A stretch of DNA of 64,000 bases from Nocardia terrae (lineage in GTDB: Bacteria > Actinomycetota > Actinomycetes > Mycobacteriales > Mycobacteriaceae): contig NZ_WRPP01000003.1 of the NCBI RefSeq assembly GCF_009760405.1, positions 806,001 through 870,000 on the forward strand. The letters run 5' to 3'. Below are positions 1-8,574 of the stretch, in pieces. Every line of letters begins with the position of its first letter. Position 1 is the stretch's first letter. A program made the translations under genes and the position numbers. The notes under the pieces are model-generated. The model saw only the letters and a program-made list of their open reading frames with translations. It searched no databases and was not told the origin of the DNA.

Positions 1-717
1 CAGGGTCGCGGTGAACGCGCCGCCGTGGATCAGCGGCGGAATCGGGTAGCGCACCATCTGCGTGGCGCCGCTCGCGCCGCCCTTGGCCTGCTCCCACTCG
101 TCCTCGATGAAGACGCCGGTGTAGAAGTTGATGCCGCCGCCGAGGACGCGCCACCAGTCCTCCTGCCGCCACATGACGCCCTTGGGCATGCCGGTGGTGC
201 CGCCGGTGTAGATCATCATGATGTCGTCGGCGGAGCGCTCCTCGAAATCGCGCTCGCCGTGCGAACCCGCCAGTGCCGCTTCGTATTCGACCGCGGTCGG
301 GGGCAGCGGCAGATCGGTGCCGTCCTCGACGGTGATGACCGACTTGATCTTCGGCACGTTCGGCAGCACATTGGCGACCTTGTCGCTGTAGCGCCGCTCG
401 TGAATGAGAGCGACCATGTCCGAGTTCTCGAAGATGTACTGCAACTCGTTCTCAACGTACCGGTAGTTCACGTTGATCATGACCGCGCGCGCCTTGAAGA
501 TGGCGACCATGGCCTCGACGGCCTCGATGGTGTTGCGCGAGTACACGCCGACCTTGTCACCCGGCTGCACACCCTGTTCCTGCAGGTAGTGCGCCAGCCG
601 GTTGGCCCGGTCCTCCAATTCGGCGTAGGTCACCGAACGCGAGTCGTCAACCAGTGCGACACGTTCCGGCATGAGGTCGATGGTGTGCTCGACGAGGTCC
701 GCAATGTTGTAGCTCAC
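1..717 (-). CDS. fadD19: FadD19-type steroid-24-oyl-CoA ligase, N-terminal part
   Basis: Only the first 239 codons are in the window; the gene runs off the left edge. The protein begins MSYNIADLVEHTIDLMPERV from a GTG, and the AMP-binding P-loop YTGGTTGMPKG lies near residues 169-179, so it is an acyl-CoA synthetase. FadD19 activates the C8 side-chain acid of cholesterol and plant sterols, and in rhodococci it is needed for C24-branched sterols. The assignment to FadD19 rests on the neighbours, which match the Rv3515c-Rv3523 region of M. tuberculosis (F420 oxidoreductase, DUF35 protein, Ltp4, Ltp3). A near-perfect KstR box lies 11 bp upstream of the start. The C-terminal catalytic lysine cannot be checked. 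Confidence 0.8.
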   Translation of the reverse strand, partial: MSYNIADLVEHTIDLMPERVALVDDSRSVTYAELEDRANRLAHYLQEQGVQPGDKVGVYSRNTIEAVEAMVAIFKARAVMINVNYRYVENELQYIFENSDMVALIHERRYSDKVANVLPNVPKIKSVITVEDGTDLPLPPTAVEYEAALAGSHGERDFEERSADDIMMIYTGGTTGMPKGVMWRQEDWWRVLGGGINFYTGVFIEDEWEQAKGGASGATQMVRYPIPPLIHGGAFTATL

Positions 718-727
718 AGGATCAAAA

Positions 728-741
728 TAGAACGTGTTCTT
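728..741. promoter_or_regulatory. KstR box upstream of fadD19
   Basis: TAGAACGTGTTCTT fits the KstR consensus TNNAACNNGTTNNA at all but the last position. It lies just upstream of the fadD19 GTG, where repressor binding would block transcription. Confidence 0.7.
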
Positions 742-815
742 GTGTGTGACAAGCCACAAATCCCACTCATTCGATGGACCGAATGTGCCCCCTGTCACAC
801 ACAGTACCGCGATTC

Positions 816-1853
816 CTACGATTCGATCAGCGGACGCAGACGCTCGAACTGCGCGACGTCCCGGACCCCGACCAGCATCATCGTGACCCCGGCCTGCTCC
901 CAGACCTTCAGCTGCTCGCGCACCTCGGCCTCGTTGCCGATGATGGTGGTGTCGAGGATCAGCTCGTCGGGAACCGCCGCGGCCGCCTCTTCCTTGCGAC
1001 CGGACCGGAACAGCCGGGTGATCTCCTCGACCGCCTCGCCGTAGCCCATGCGGCGGTAGACCTCGGCGTGGAAATTCAGTTCCTCCGCGCCCATTCCGCC
1101 GATGTACAGCGCGCTGAAGGGCCGGATCGCGTCCAGCGCGGCCTTGCGGTCGTCGGTCAGGATCACCTGCGCGGTGGCCGCGATCTCGAAGTCCTCGCGC
1201 GAGCGCCGCGCACCCGGCCGCGCGAAGCCCTCGTCGAGCCACTCGTTGTACATGTCCGCCAGGCGCGGGGTGTAGTAGATGGCCAGCCAGCCGTCGGCGA
1301 TCTCCGCGGTGAGGGCCACGTTCTTGGGGCCCTCGGCGCCGAGCCAGATGGGCAGATCCGAGCGCAGGGGGTGGGTGATCGGCTTGAGCGGCTTACCGAG
1401 TCCGGTCGCCCCGGAACCGTTGTAGGGCAGCGGGAAATGCGGCCCGTCGTTGACGACCTTGCCCTCACGGGCGAGCACCTGCCGCACGATCGAGACGTAT
1501 TCCCGGGTGCGCGCCAGCGGCTTGGCGAAAGGCTGGCCGTACCAGCCCTCCACGACCTGCGGGCCCGAGACGCCGAGTCCCAGGATGTGGCGGCCGCCGC
1601 TGAGGTGATCGAGGGTCAGTGCGGCCATGGCGGTGCCGGTCGGCGTGCGCGCCGACATCTGCACGACCGAGGTGCCCAGGCGCACCCGGCTGGTGTCCGA
1701 GCCGTACCAGGCCAGCGGCGTGAAGGCGTCCGAACCCCAGGACTCCGCGGTGAAGACGGCGTCGAAGCCGACCTCCTCGGCGGCCAGCACCAATTCCCGC
1801 GTATTGGCGGGCGGCTGCGCGCCCCAATATCCCAGTTGCAAGCCAAAGCGCAT
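816..1853 (-). CDS. LLM-class F420-dependent oxidoreductase (Rv3520c-like)
   Basis: A 345-residue luciferase-like TIM-barrel protein that starts MRFGLQLGYWGAQPPANTRE and carries GLGVSGPQVVEGWYGQPF near residue 95, a stretch typical of the Rv3520c family of predicted coenzyme-F420 enzymes. The substrate is unknown; its place between fadD19 and the Ltp genes suggests a redox step on sterol side-chain intermediates. It is divergent from the DUF35 gene, with a perfect KstR box between the two starts, so it is probably KstR-controlled. It ends 98 bp before fadD19, which has its own KstR box. The family call is firm; the sterol role is inferred from context. Confidence 0.85.
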   Translation of the reverse strand: MRFGLQLGYWGAQPPANTRELVLAAEEVGFDAVFTAESWGSDAFTPLAWYGSDTSRVRLGTSVVQMSARTPTGTAMAALTLDHLSGGRHILGLGVSGPQVVEGWYGQPFAKPLARTREYVSIVRQVLAREGKVVNDGPHFPLPYNGSGATGLGKPLKPITHPLRSDLPIWLGAEGPKNVALTAEIADGWLAIYYTPRLADMYNEWLDEGFARPGARRSREDFEIAATAQVILTDDRKAALDAIRPFSALYIGGMGAEELNFHAEVYRRMGYGEAVEEITRLFRSGRKEEAAAAVPDELILDTTIIGNEAEVREQLKVWEQAGVTMMLVGVRDVAQFERLRPLIES

Positions 1854-1923
1854 GTCCGCGTTCCTTCCTAGAACATCCCGGGCCGGTCGGCAGGGCCGCA
1901 GCCGCAGCTCTTGCCACCATCAC

Positions 1924-1937
1924 TAGAACCTGTTCTA
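1924..1937. promoter_or_regulatory. KstR box between the F420 oxidoreductase and DUF35 genes
   Basis: TAGAACCTGTTCTA is a perfect match to TNNAACNNGTTNNA and a near-perfect palindrome. It sits 9 bp before the GTG at 1947 and 70 bp before the divergent ATG at 1853. Its position argues against the longer upstream start of the DUF35 gene, since that would put the operator inside the coding region. Confidence 0.88.
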
Positions 1938-1946
1938 CTCGATCTC

Positions 1947-2912
1947 GTGACTCTGGGGAACACCGAAGTACTGTCCGCACCGCTGCGGATGCAATTCGAC
2001 TACACCCGCTCCACCGGTCCGATCATCGGTCGCTTCCTCACGGAATTGCGGTCCGGCAAGGTCGTCGGTGTGCGGGGTTCCGATGGGCGCGTGATCGTGC
2101 CGCCCGCGGAATTCGATCCGAAGACCAGCGAACCGCTCTCGGAATTCGTGGAGGTCTCCGACGTCGGGACGGTCCAGACCTGGTCCTGGGTGGCCGAGCC
2201 GCTGCCCGGGCAGCCCTTCGACCGGCCCTTCGCCTTCGCGCTCGTCAAGCTCGACGGCGCGGACACCGCCATCCTGCACGCGGTGGATGTGGCGTCGCCG
2301 GACGACATCTCGACCGGTATGCGGGTGCGGGCGCGCTGGGCCGCCGAGCGGACCGGCCGCATCCAGGACATCGCCGCCTTCGAGCCGGGCGAGACCTCCG
2401 CCGCCCCAACCGATTCCACGCCCGATGCCGAACCCATCACCGGCATCGTGACCCCGGTCGACTTCTCCATCAAGCACACCGCCGCCCCGCAGGAAGCCGT
2501 CTTCCTGAAGGGCCTCATGGAGGGCAAGCTGCTGGGCGCCCGCGCCCAGATGGACGGCAAGGTGTACTTCCCGCCCCGCGGCGCGGATCCGCGTGACGGC
2601 TCGCCGACCGACGACTTCGTCGAGGTGTCCGACACCGGCATCGTCACCACCTTCTGCATCGTGAACGTGCCGTTCATGGGCCAGTCGATCAAGCCGCCGT
2701 ACGTCGCGGCCTACATCCTGCTGGACGGCACGGACATCCCGTTCCTGCACCTGGTGCTCGGCATCGAGGCGAGCGAGGTCCGGATGGGCATGAAGGTGAA
2801 GGCCGTGTGGAAGCCGCGCGAGGAGTGGGGCCTGTCCATCGGCAATATCGACCACTTCCGGCCGACCGGCGAACCGGACGCCGACTACGACTCTTTCGCG
2901 CACCACCTGTAG
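1947..2912 (+). CDS. Tandem DUF35 OB-fold protein (Rv3521-like)
   Basis: The protein (321 aa from the GTG at 1947) has two DUF35-like halves, about residues 5-140 and 170-310. Both contain an EFVEVSD or DFVEVSD block followed by an OB-fold-like strand pattern. DUF35 proteins partner thiolase-like enzymes; ChsH2 forms a complex with the retro-aldolase Ltp2. This gene is followed 17 bp later by ltp4 and ltp3, so it is probably their accessory subunit. The usual Zn-ribbon cysteines are missing: each half has GS/MDGRVI- or GKVYFPP-type sequence where CxxC pairs would be. An in-frame start at 1911 exists but would overlap the KstR operator. Confidence 0.82.
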   Translation: MTLGNTEVLSAPLRMQFDYTRSTGPIIGRFLTELRSGKVVGVRGSDGRVIVPPAEFDPKTSEPLSEFVEVSDVGTVQTWSWVAEPLPGQPFDRPFAFALVKLDGADTAILHAVDVASPDDISTGMRVRARWAAERTGRIQDIAAFEPGETSAAPTDSTPDAEPITGIVTPVDFSIKHTAAPQEAVFLKGLMEGKLLGARAQMDGKVYFPPRGADPRDGSPTDDFVEVSDTGIVTTFCIVNVPFMGQSIKPPYVAAYILLDGTDIPFLHLVLGIEASEVRMGMKVKAVWKPREEWGLSIGNIDHFRPTGEPDADYDSFAHHL

Positions 2913-2929
2913 AGAGGCGCTGAAATACC

Positions 2930-3964
2930 TTGAGCGACAACACCACCGAGATCGCGGTCGTAGGGTTCGCCCACGCGCCGCACGTGCCGGAGACCTTCGG
3001 CACCACCAATGGCGTGGAGATGCTCGCGCCGTGCTTCCAGGAGCTCTACGCGAAGCTCGGCATCGGCGTCTCCGATATCGGCTTCTGGTGCTCCGGTTCC
3101 TCGGATTACCTTGCCGGACGGGCCTTCTCGTTCATCTCGGCGATCGACTCCATCGGCGCGGTGCCGCCCATCAACGAGTCGCACGTGGAGATGGACGCGG
3201 CCTGGGCGCTGTACGAGGCGTACGTGAAACTGCGCTCCGGACAGGCGGAGACGGCGCTGGTGTACGGCTTCGGCAAGTCCTCGGCCGGCACGCTGCGCCA
3301 GATCCTGAGCCTGCAGACCGACCCCTATCTGGTCGCCCCGCTGTGGCCGGACTCGGTGTCCATCGCCGGCATGCAGGCCCGCGCGGGCCTGGACGCGGGC
3401 AAGTGGACCGAAGCCGACATGGCCGCCGTGGCCGCGCGCAGCAATGGCGGCGACGCCGAGAAGCTGCTGGCCGAGGCGAAGGTCGCGGATCCGTTCCGCC
3501 CCCACGACATCGCGCCGATCACCGACGGCGCGGCCGCCATCGTGCTGGCCGTGGGCGATCGCGCCCGCGAGCTGTGCGAGCGCCCGGCCTGGCTGACCGG
3601 CATCGCCCACTACATCGACACCCCCGTCCTGGGCGCGCGCGACCTGACGGTCTCCGAGTCGACCGCCAAGGCGGCCGCGGCCGCGATCAACGGCGCCGGA
3701 ACCGATTTCGACGTCGCCGAGCTGCACGCACAGTACAGCCACGAGGAACTGATCCTGAAGCAGGCCATCGGCCTGAACGGCAACACCCGCATCAACCCGT
3801 CGGGCGGCCCGCTCTCGGGCAACCCGATGTTCGCGGCCGGGCTCGAGCGCATCGGCTTCGCCGCCACCGAAATCTTCAATGGCACCGCGAATCGCGCACT
3901 GGCACACGCCAGTTCGGGTCCCGCGCTGCAGCAGAACCTGGTCGCCACCCTGGAGGCACGATGA
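2930..3964 (+). CDS. ltp4: Thiolase-like aldolase Ltp4
   Basis: A 344-residue thiolase-superfamily protein (lipid-transfer-protein/SCPx type) starting from TTG. Near the C terminus it has the thiolase-like blocks ELHAQYSHEE and NPSGGPLSGNP. In Rhodococcus rhodochrous Ltp3 and Ltp4 are aldol-lyases for C24-branched sterol side chains; the M. tuberculosis counterpart is Rv3522. The order DUF35-ltp4-ltp3 is the same as there. The stop overlaps the ltp3 start (ATGA), indicating translational coupling and probably a shared complex. Which of the two lyases is catalytic cannot be told from sequence alone. Confidence 0.82.
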   Translation: MSDNTTEIAVVGFAHAPHVPETFGTTNGVEMLAPCFQELYAKLGIGVSDIGFWCSGSSDYLAGRAFSFISAIDSIGAVPPINESHVEMDAAWALYEAYVKLRSGQAETALVYGFGKSSAGTLRQILSLQTDPYLVAPLWPDSVSIAGMQARAGLDAGKWTEADMAAVAARSNGGDAEKLLAEAKVADPFRPHDIAPITDGAAAIVLAVGDRARELCERPAWLTGIAHYIDTPVLGARDLTVSESTAKAAAAAINGAGTDFDVAELHAQYSHEELILKQAIGLNGNTRINPSGGPLSGNPMFAAGLERIGFAATEIFNGTANRALAHASSGPALQQNLVATLEAR

Positions 3965-5127
3965 CCCTGCCAGCCGCTGTCCTGGGTACGGGACAGACTC
4001 ATCACGTGACCAAACGGTCGGATGTCTCCATGGCGGGCATGGTCCGCGAGGCCATCGACCGGGCGCTGACGGACTCCGGCCTGACCATGGCCGATATCGA
4101 CGCGGTCGTGGTCGGCAAGGCCCCCGACTTCTTCGAGGGCTCCATGATGCCGGAGCTGTTCCTCGCGGATGCGTTGGGCGCCACCGGAAAACCGATGCTC
4201 CGGGTACACACCGCCGGTTCGGTCGGCGGCTCCACGGCCGTCGTGGCCGCCAACCAGGTGCAGGCGGGCGTGCACCGGCGGGTGCTGGCCATCGCGTGGG
4301 AGAAGCAGTCCGAGTCCAACGCCATGTGGGCGCTGTCGAACCCGGTGCCGTTCACCAAGCCGGTCGGCGCGGGCGCGGGCGGCTACTTCGCACCGCACGT
4401 TCGCGCCTACATCCGCCGCTCCAATGCCCCGCTGCATGTGGGCGCGATGGTGGCGGTGAAGGATCGCCGCAACGGCGCGCGCAACCCGCTCGCGCACCTG
4501 CACCAGCCCGACATCACCCTGGAATCGGTGATGGCGTCCCAAATGCTGTGGGATCCCATCCGTTTCGACGAAACCTGTCCGTCCTCGGACGGTGCGTGCG
4601 CCATCGTGATCGGTGACGAGGCGTCGGCCAAGGCGGTCGAAGCGCAGGGCAAGAAGGTGGCGTGGATCCACGGCACCGCCATGCGCACCGAGCCGCTCGC
4701 CTACGCGGGCCGCGACCAGGTCAACCCCAAGGCGGGACAGGAAGCCGCCAAGGCGCTGTGGAAGCAGGCCGGGATCACCAACCCGCTCGAGGAGATCGAC
4801 GCGGCCGAAATCTATGTCCCCTTCTCGTGGTTCGAGCCCATGTGGCTGGAGAACCTGGGCTTCATGCCCGAGGGCGAGGGCTGGAAGCTCACCGACGCGG
4901 GCGAGACCGCCATCGGCGGAAAGCTGCCGGTCAACCCGTCGGGCGGTGTGCTCTCCTCCAACCCGATCGGCGCGTCCGGCATGATCCGCTTCGCCGAGGC
5001 GGCCAAGCAGGTCATGGGCCGCGCGGGCGACTACCAGGTCGAGAACGCCCGCAAGGCGTTCGGCCACGCGTACGGCGGTGGCTCGCAGTACTTCTCGATG
5101 TGGGTGGTCGGGAGCGAGCAGCCGTGA
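3961..5127 (+). CDS. ltp3: Thiolase-like aldolase Ltp3
   Basis: A 388-residue thiolase-fold protein beginning MTLPAAVLGTGQTHHVTKRS at the ATG that overlaps the ltp4 stop. It has an N-terminal thiolase half with AGSVGGSTAV where active thiolases carry the nucleophilic Cys region, and a C-terminal NPSGGVLSSNPIGASG block and HAYGGGSQYFSMWV tail. It corresponds to Rv3523. With Ltp4 it is expected to cleave the branched side chain of phytosterols by retro-aldol reaction. The reading frame stays open far upstream through ltp4, but that extension is a shadow. It is followed directly by the SnoaL-like gene. Confidence 0.82.
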   Translation: MTLPAAVLGTGQTHHVTKRSDVSMAGMVREAIDRALTDSGLTMADIDAVVVGKAPDFFEGSMMPELFLADALGATGKPMLRVHTAGSVGGSTAVVAANQVQAGVHRRVLAIAWEKQSESNAMWALSNPVPFTKPVGAGAGGYFAPHVRAYIRRSNAPLHVGAMVAVKDRRNGARNPLAHLHQPDITLESVMASQMLWDPIRFDETCPSSDGACAIVIGDEASAKAVEAQGKKVAWIHGTAMRTEPLAYAGRDQVNPKAGQEAAKALWKQAGITNPLEEIDAAEIYVPFSWFEPMWLENLGFMPEGEGWKLTDAGETAIGGKLPVNPSGGVLSSNPIGASGMIRFAEAAKQVMGRAGDYQVENARKAFGHAYGGGSQYFSMWVVGSEQP

Positions 5128-5540
5128 CGACCACGACCGAACATCCGGCCCGGGTGGCGGGCGCCGCCTCCCAGGCCGCGGTCCGCGCCAAGGACAAGGA
5201 CGCGTGGGTGGCGTTGTTCGCCGCCGACGGGATCGTGGAGGACCCGGTCGGTCCGTCGTTCTTCGATCCCGAGGGCGTGGGGCACCGCGGAGCGGAAGCC
5301 ATCGCGGCGTTCTGGGACAAGGCCATCGCCCAGACCGACTCCATCGAATTCCTCTTCGATGATTCGTTCGCGTGTGGCAGCGAGGTGGTCTTCACCGGCC
5401 GCATCCGTACCACCATGGGCGGCCATATCATCGATGCCGAAGGCGTTTTCACCTACAAGGTGGATGAGGACGGCAAGATCCTCGCGTTGCGTGCTTTCTG
5501 GGAGACCGAACGCGCCATGGCGACGATGAAAAAGATCTAG
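5124..5540 (+). CDS. SnoaL/ketosteroid-isomerase-like protein
   Basis: The 138-residue product has the cone-fold (NTF2/SnoaL) pattern: residues about 15-45 form helices with VRAKDKDAWVALFAADGIVEDPVG, and the second half has VVFTGRIRTTMGGHIIDAEGVFTYKVDEDG-like strands. Members include ketosteroid isomerase and hydratases. The GTG start overlaps the ltp3 stop, so it belongs to the same operon and is the last gene before a strong terminator. It may isomerise or hydrate a sterol intermediate, or be a structural subunit of the Ltp complex. No catalytic pair can be assigned with confidence. Confidence 0.75.
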   Translation: MTTTTEHPARVAGAASQAAVRAKDKDAWVALFAADGIVEDPVGPSFFDPEGVGHRGAEAIAAFWDKAIAQTDSIEFLFDDSFACGSEVVFTGRIRTTMGGHIIDAEGVFTYKVDEDGKILALRAFWETERAMATMKKI

Positions 5541-5550
5541 AACGAAAGAC

Positions 5551-5589
5551 GAAGCGGGCGACCGGATTTTCCGGTCGCCCGCTTCTTTT
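5551..5589. terminator. Rho-independent terminator after the SnoaL-like gene
   Basis: A perfect 15-bp stem (5551-5565 with 5571-5585) with a 5-nt loop, followed by TTTT. It lies between convergent genes and can also serve cyp125 from the other side. Confidence 0.88.
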
Positions 5590-5642
5590 GTCTCCGCCCC
5601 GAGGAGTGAGAGGGGTGCGGGGCGGATCAAATCATCTGGAAC

Positions 5643-6902
5643 TCAGTGCTTTACCGGGCAGCCGCCCGTGTAGTCGACCTGGAATTCCTTGATGCCGTTG
5701 AGCCAGCCCGACTGCAGCCGGCGCGGGTCGCCCAGCTTGGAGATGTCGGGCATGTGGTCGGCGATCGCATTGAAGATGATGTCGATCTCGAGCCGAGCCA
5801 GGTTCGCGCCGATGCAGAAGTGCGCGCCGGTGCCGCCGAAGGACAGGTGCGGGTTGGGATCACGCAGGATATTGAAGGTGTACGGATCCTCGAACACCTC
5901 CTCGTCGAAGTTGGCCGAGCGGTAGGACAGCACCACCCGCTGCCCCTTCTTGATCTGCACGCCACTGACTTCCACGTCCTCGAGCGCGGTGCGCTGGAAG
6001 GAGCTGACCGGGGTGGCCCAGCGGATGATCTCGTCGGCGGCGGTCTTGGGCCGCTCCTTCTTGAAGAGCTCCCACTGATCCGGGTTCTCCAGGAACGCGA
6101 TCATGCCGTGCGTGGTGGCATTGCGGGTGGTCTCGTTGCCCGCGACCGCCAGCATCATGACAAAGAAGCCGAACTCCTCCGGCAGCAGCGCCTCGCCGTC
6201 CATGTCGGCCTCGACGAGCTGGGTGGCGATATCGTCGGCCGGGCAGGCCCGCCGCGCCTCGGCCATCTGGTACGAGTAGCCGAGGATCTCGGTGGAGGCG
6301 ACCACCGGGTCCGCGGTGCTCTCCGGATCGTCGTAGCTGGTCATGTCGTTGGACCACTGGAACAGCTTCTTGCGGTCGTCCTGTGGCACGCCGATCAGTT
6401 CGGCGATGGCCTGCAGCGGCAGCTCGGCCGCGACCTGCTCCACGAAGTCGCCGGTGCCGGTCTCGGCGGCGGCCTTCACGATGGCCTCGGCGCGGGCCGT
6501 CAGTTCGGCGCGCAGGCCGTTGATGACGCGCGGGGTGAAGCCCTTGGAGATGATTTTGCGGAGCTTGGTGTGCTCCGGCGCGTCCTTGTTCAGCAGGACG
6601 AACCGCTGCAGATCGATCTGCTCGCGGGTGATGTCGTCCTGGAACCGCGGGATCGCGGTGTTCTCGTAGGTGGAAAACACGTCGTCGCGGCGCGAGACGG
6701 TCTTGACGTCCGCGTGCTTGGAGAGCACCCAGAAGCCGTCGTCGGTGAAGCCGCCTTTCTGGGGATCCTTCGGGTTCCACCAGATCGGGGCGCTGCGGCG
6801 CAGTTCCGCCAGTTCCTCGGCCGGTACTCGTTGCGCCCACATCTCGGGGTCAGTGACATCGAATCCATCCGGCACTCCGGGCCGGGCTGCGGGGTCCACC
6901 AC
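5643..6902 (-). CDS. cyp125: CYP125 steroid C26(27)-monooxygenase
   Basis: A cytochrome P450 of 419 residues. The I-helix AGNETT is at 254-259, ExxR (EIIR) at 291-294, and the heme ligand Cys363 sits in HFCIGANLARLE. The N-terminal text DPEMWAQRVPAEELAELRR and the WWNPKDPQKGGFTDDGFW block are characteristic of CYP125, which hydroxylates the terminal side-chain carbon of cholesterol or cholestenone and oxidises it to the acid. It is divergent from fadA5 as in M. tuberculosis (Rv3545c/Rv3546), with a KstR box between. AAAGGAG precedes the GTG start by 7 nt. Unlike M. tuberculosis, no chsE/chsH genes follow it; the terminator ends the unit. Confidence 0.93.
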   Translation of the reverse strand: MVDPAARPGVPDGFDVTDPEMWAQRVPAEELAELRRSAPIWWNPKDPQKGGFTDDGFWVLSKHADVKTVSRRDDVFSTYENTAIPRFQDDITREQIDLQRFVLLNKDAPEHTKLRKIISKGFTPRVINGLRAELTARAEAIVKAAAETGTGDFVEQVAAELPLQAIAELIGVPQDDRKKLFQWSNDMTSYDDPESTADPVVASTEILGYSYQMAEARRACPADDIATQLVEADMDGEALLPEEFGFFVMMLAVAGNETTRNATTHGMIAFLENPDQWELFKKERPKTAADEIIRWATPVSSFQRTALEDVEVSGVQIKKGQRVVLSYRSANFDEEVFEDPYTFNILRDPNPHLSFGGTGAHFCIGANLARLEIDIIFNAIADHMPDISKLGDPRRLQSGWLNGIKEFQVDYTGGCPVKH

Positions 6903-6923
6903 CAGCAGTCTCCTTTGACCAAC

Positions 6924-6937
6924 TGAAACACGTTCTA
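6924..6937. promoter_or_regulatory. KstR box between cyp125 and fadA5
   Basis: TGAAACACGTTCTA matches TNNAACNNGTTNNA exactly and lies in the divergent promoter region, 21 bp from the cyp125 start and 112 bp from the fadA5 start. Confidence 0.85.
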
Positions 6938-7049
6938 GTGCTATTGAAGCACAGGAGGTAAAACAAGAGAAGGGACTAGGTAATGGGCCGGAACGGGCTT
7001 ACGTTACTTGCTGTGAACTGGTTGCAGTTCTAATCCGGAAGGAAAGACA

Positions 7050-8216
7050 TTGGGTACTCCCGTCATCGTCGAGGCCGCGCGCACCCCCATCGGCAAGCGC
7101 AATGGCTGGCTGGCAGGCCTGCACGCCGCCGAGCTCCTGGGCGCGGCGCAGCAGGGCGTGCTCGGACGCGCGGAGCTGGATCCGGCGCTGGTCGAACAGG
7201 TCATCGGCGGCTGCGTCATGCAGGTGGGCGAGCAGGGCAACAACGTCACCCGGACCGCGTGGCTGCACGCGGGCCTGCCGTGGCAGACCGGCGCGGTCAC
7301 CATCGACAACCAGTGCGGTTCCGCGCAGCAGGCCACCGGACTGGTCGCCGGGCTCATCACCGCCGGCGCCATCGAGGTCGGCATGTCCTGCGGCATCGAG
7401 TCCATGAGCCATGTTCCGTTGGGCGCCAACGTCGGAACGCACGCGGGCCCGCGCCGACCGGCCTCCTGGAACATCGACATGCCCAACCAGTTCGAGGCGG
7501 CGGAGCGAATCGCCAAGCGGCGCGGCATCACTCGCGACGACGTCGACGCGCTGGGCGAGCGTTCGCAGCGGCTGGCGGCGCAGGCGTGGGCCGAGGGCCG
7601 CTTCGACCGCGAGGTGCTGACCATCGCGAACGCCCCACAGGTCGACAAGGAGGGCAACCTCACCGGCGAGTTCGCCGACATCAGCCGCGACCAGGGCCTG
7701 CGCGAGACCACCCGGGAGGGCCTGGCGAAGCTGAAGCCGGTGGTGGAGGGCGGAATTCACACCGCGGGCACCTCCTCGCAGATCTCCGACGGCGCGTCCG
7801 CGGTGCTGCTCATGGACGAAAAGGCCGCGCAGCGTGAGGGATTGCGTCCGCGCGCCCGGATCGTGTCGCAGTGCCTGGTGGGCGGTGAGCCCGAATTCCA
7901 CCTGGACGGTCCGGTTCAGGCGTGCGAGCGACTGCTGGAGCGCTCCGGCATGAGCATGTCGGATATCGACTTGTTCGAGATCAACGAGGCTTTCGCGTCC
8001 GTGGTGCTGTCGTGGGCGTCCGTACACAAGCCCGATTTCGATCGTGTGAATGTTAATGGCGGTGCCATCGCGATCGGCCACCCGGTCGGCAGCACCGGAA
8101 CCCGCTTGATCACAACGGCTTTGCACGAGCTGGAGCGGACCGACAAGACCACCGCCATGATCCTGATGTGCTGCGGCGGGGCCCTCGCGACGGGCACGAT
8201 CATCGAACGGATCTAG
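7050..8216 (+). CDS. fadA5: Steroid 3-ketoacyl-CoA thiolase FadA5
   Basis: A 388-residue thiolase with all catalytic residues visible: nucleophile Cys89 in NQCGSAQQA, His344 in GHPVGSTG, and the Cys374-Cys375 pair in MCCGGAL. FadA5 cleaves the 3-oxo side-chain CoA thioesters of cholesterol, releasing acetyl- or propionyl-CoA. It starts from TTG with GGAAGG about 7 nt upstream. It is divergent from cyp125 with a shared KstR operator, the conserved mycobacterial arrangement. It stands alone: the next gene is an unrelated regulator 358 bp away. Confidence 0.93.
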   Translation: MGTPVIVEAARTPIGKRNGWLAGLHAAELLGAAQQGVLGRAELDPALVEQVIGGCVMQVGEQGNNVTRTAWLHAGLPWQTGAVTIDNQCGSAQQATGLVAGLITAGAIEVGMSCGIESMSHVPLGANVGTHAGPRRPASWNIDMPNQFEAAERIAKRRGITRDDVDALGERSQRLAAQAWAEGRFDREVLTIANAPQVDKEGNLTGEFADISRDQGLRETTREGLAKLKPVVEGGIHTAGTSSQISDGASAVLLMDEKAAQREGLRPRARIVSQCLVGGEPEFHLDGPVQACERLLERSGMSMSDIDLFEINEAFASVVLSWASVHKPDFDRVNVNGGAIAIGHPVGSTGTRLITTALHELERTDKTTAMILMCCGGALATGTIIERI

Positions 8217-8574
8217 TCTCTCAATGATTTTCGGCCAGGTTGAACGTTCATCCGTCTTGCCATGAAACGTGGCGTACGCCACACAAACTCCGGTACAGAC
8301 AAGAAGATGAGACGTCAGCTATCTTATGGCTACCCGAGGCCCGTCCGGGAAGACCCTCGCGACGGGCCAGAACCGGGGCTCTTAAGCCCTTGGCAAGAAC
8401 CGTGGGGTGACCCCGCAAACGCCCAAGCCACACAGGGTGAAGCGGATCACCGCCTAGAAGCTTCAAGGAAATCGCGAATCAGGCGTAGGTTTTCAGTTAC
8501 TGAGCCGCTAATATCAATGATACGTATCCGAGATAACGACTGTTAGTACAGCGAAGGGAATTGGGCGGCTCACA
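8217..8574. other. 358-bp intergenic region with palindrome and three stem-loops
   Basis: No gene is seen. It holds a perfect 14-bp palindrome GTGGCGTACGCCAC at 8269-8282, then three hairpins: 8338-8345 with 8361-8368 (8 bp), 8376-8380 with 8385-8389, and 8404-8407 with 8411-8414. This looks like an operator followed by a structured 5' leader for the regulator at 8575. I do not recognise a known riboswitch class; the GGGGTGACCCC hairpin recalls part of SAM-IV, but the rest does not fit. Confidence 0.5.

Noticed and set aside
3031..3960. Upstream extension of ltp3 through ltp4
   Set aside because: Arg-rich, no homology; the ATG at 3961 overlaps the ltp4 stop and begins a typical thiolase start.
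8338..8414. SAM-IV riboswitch
   Set aside because: Only the GGGGTGACCCC hairpin is similar; the core sequence and the pseudoknot partner are missing.
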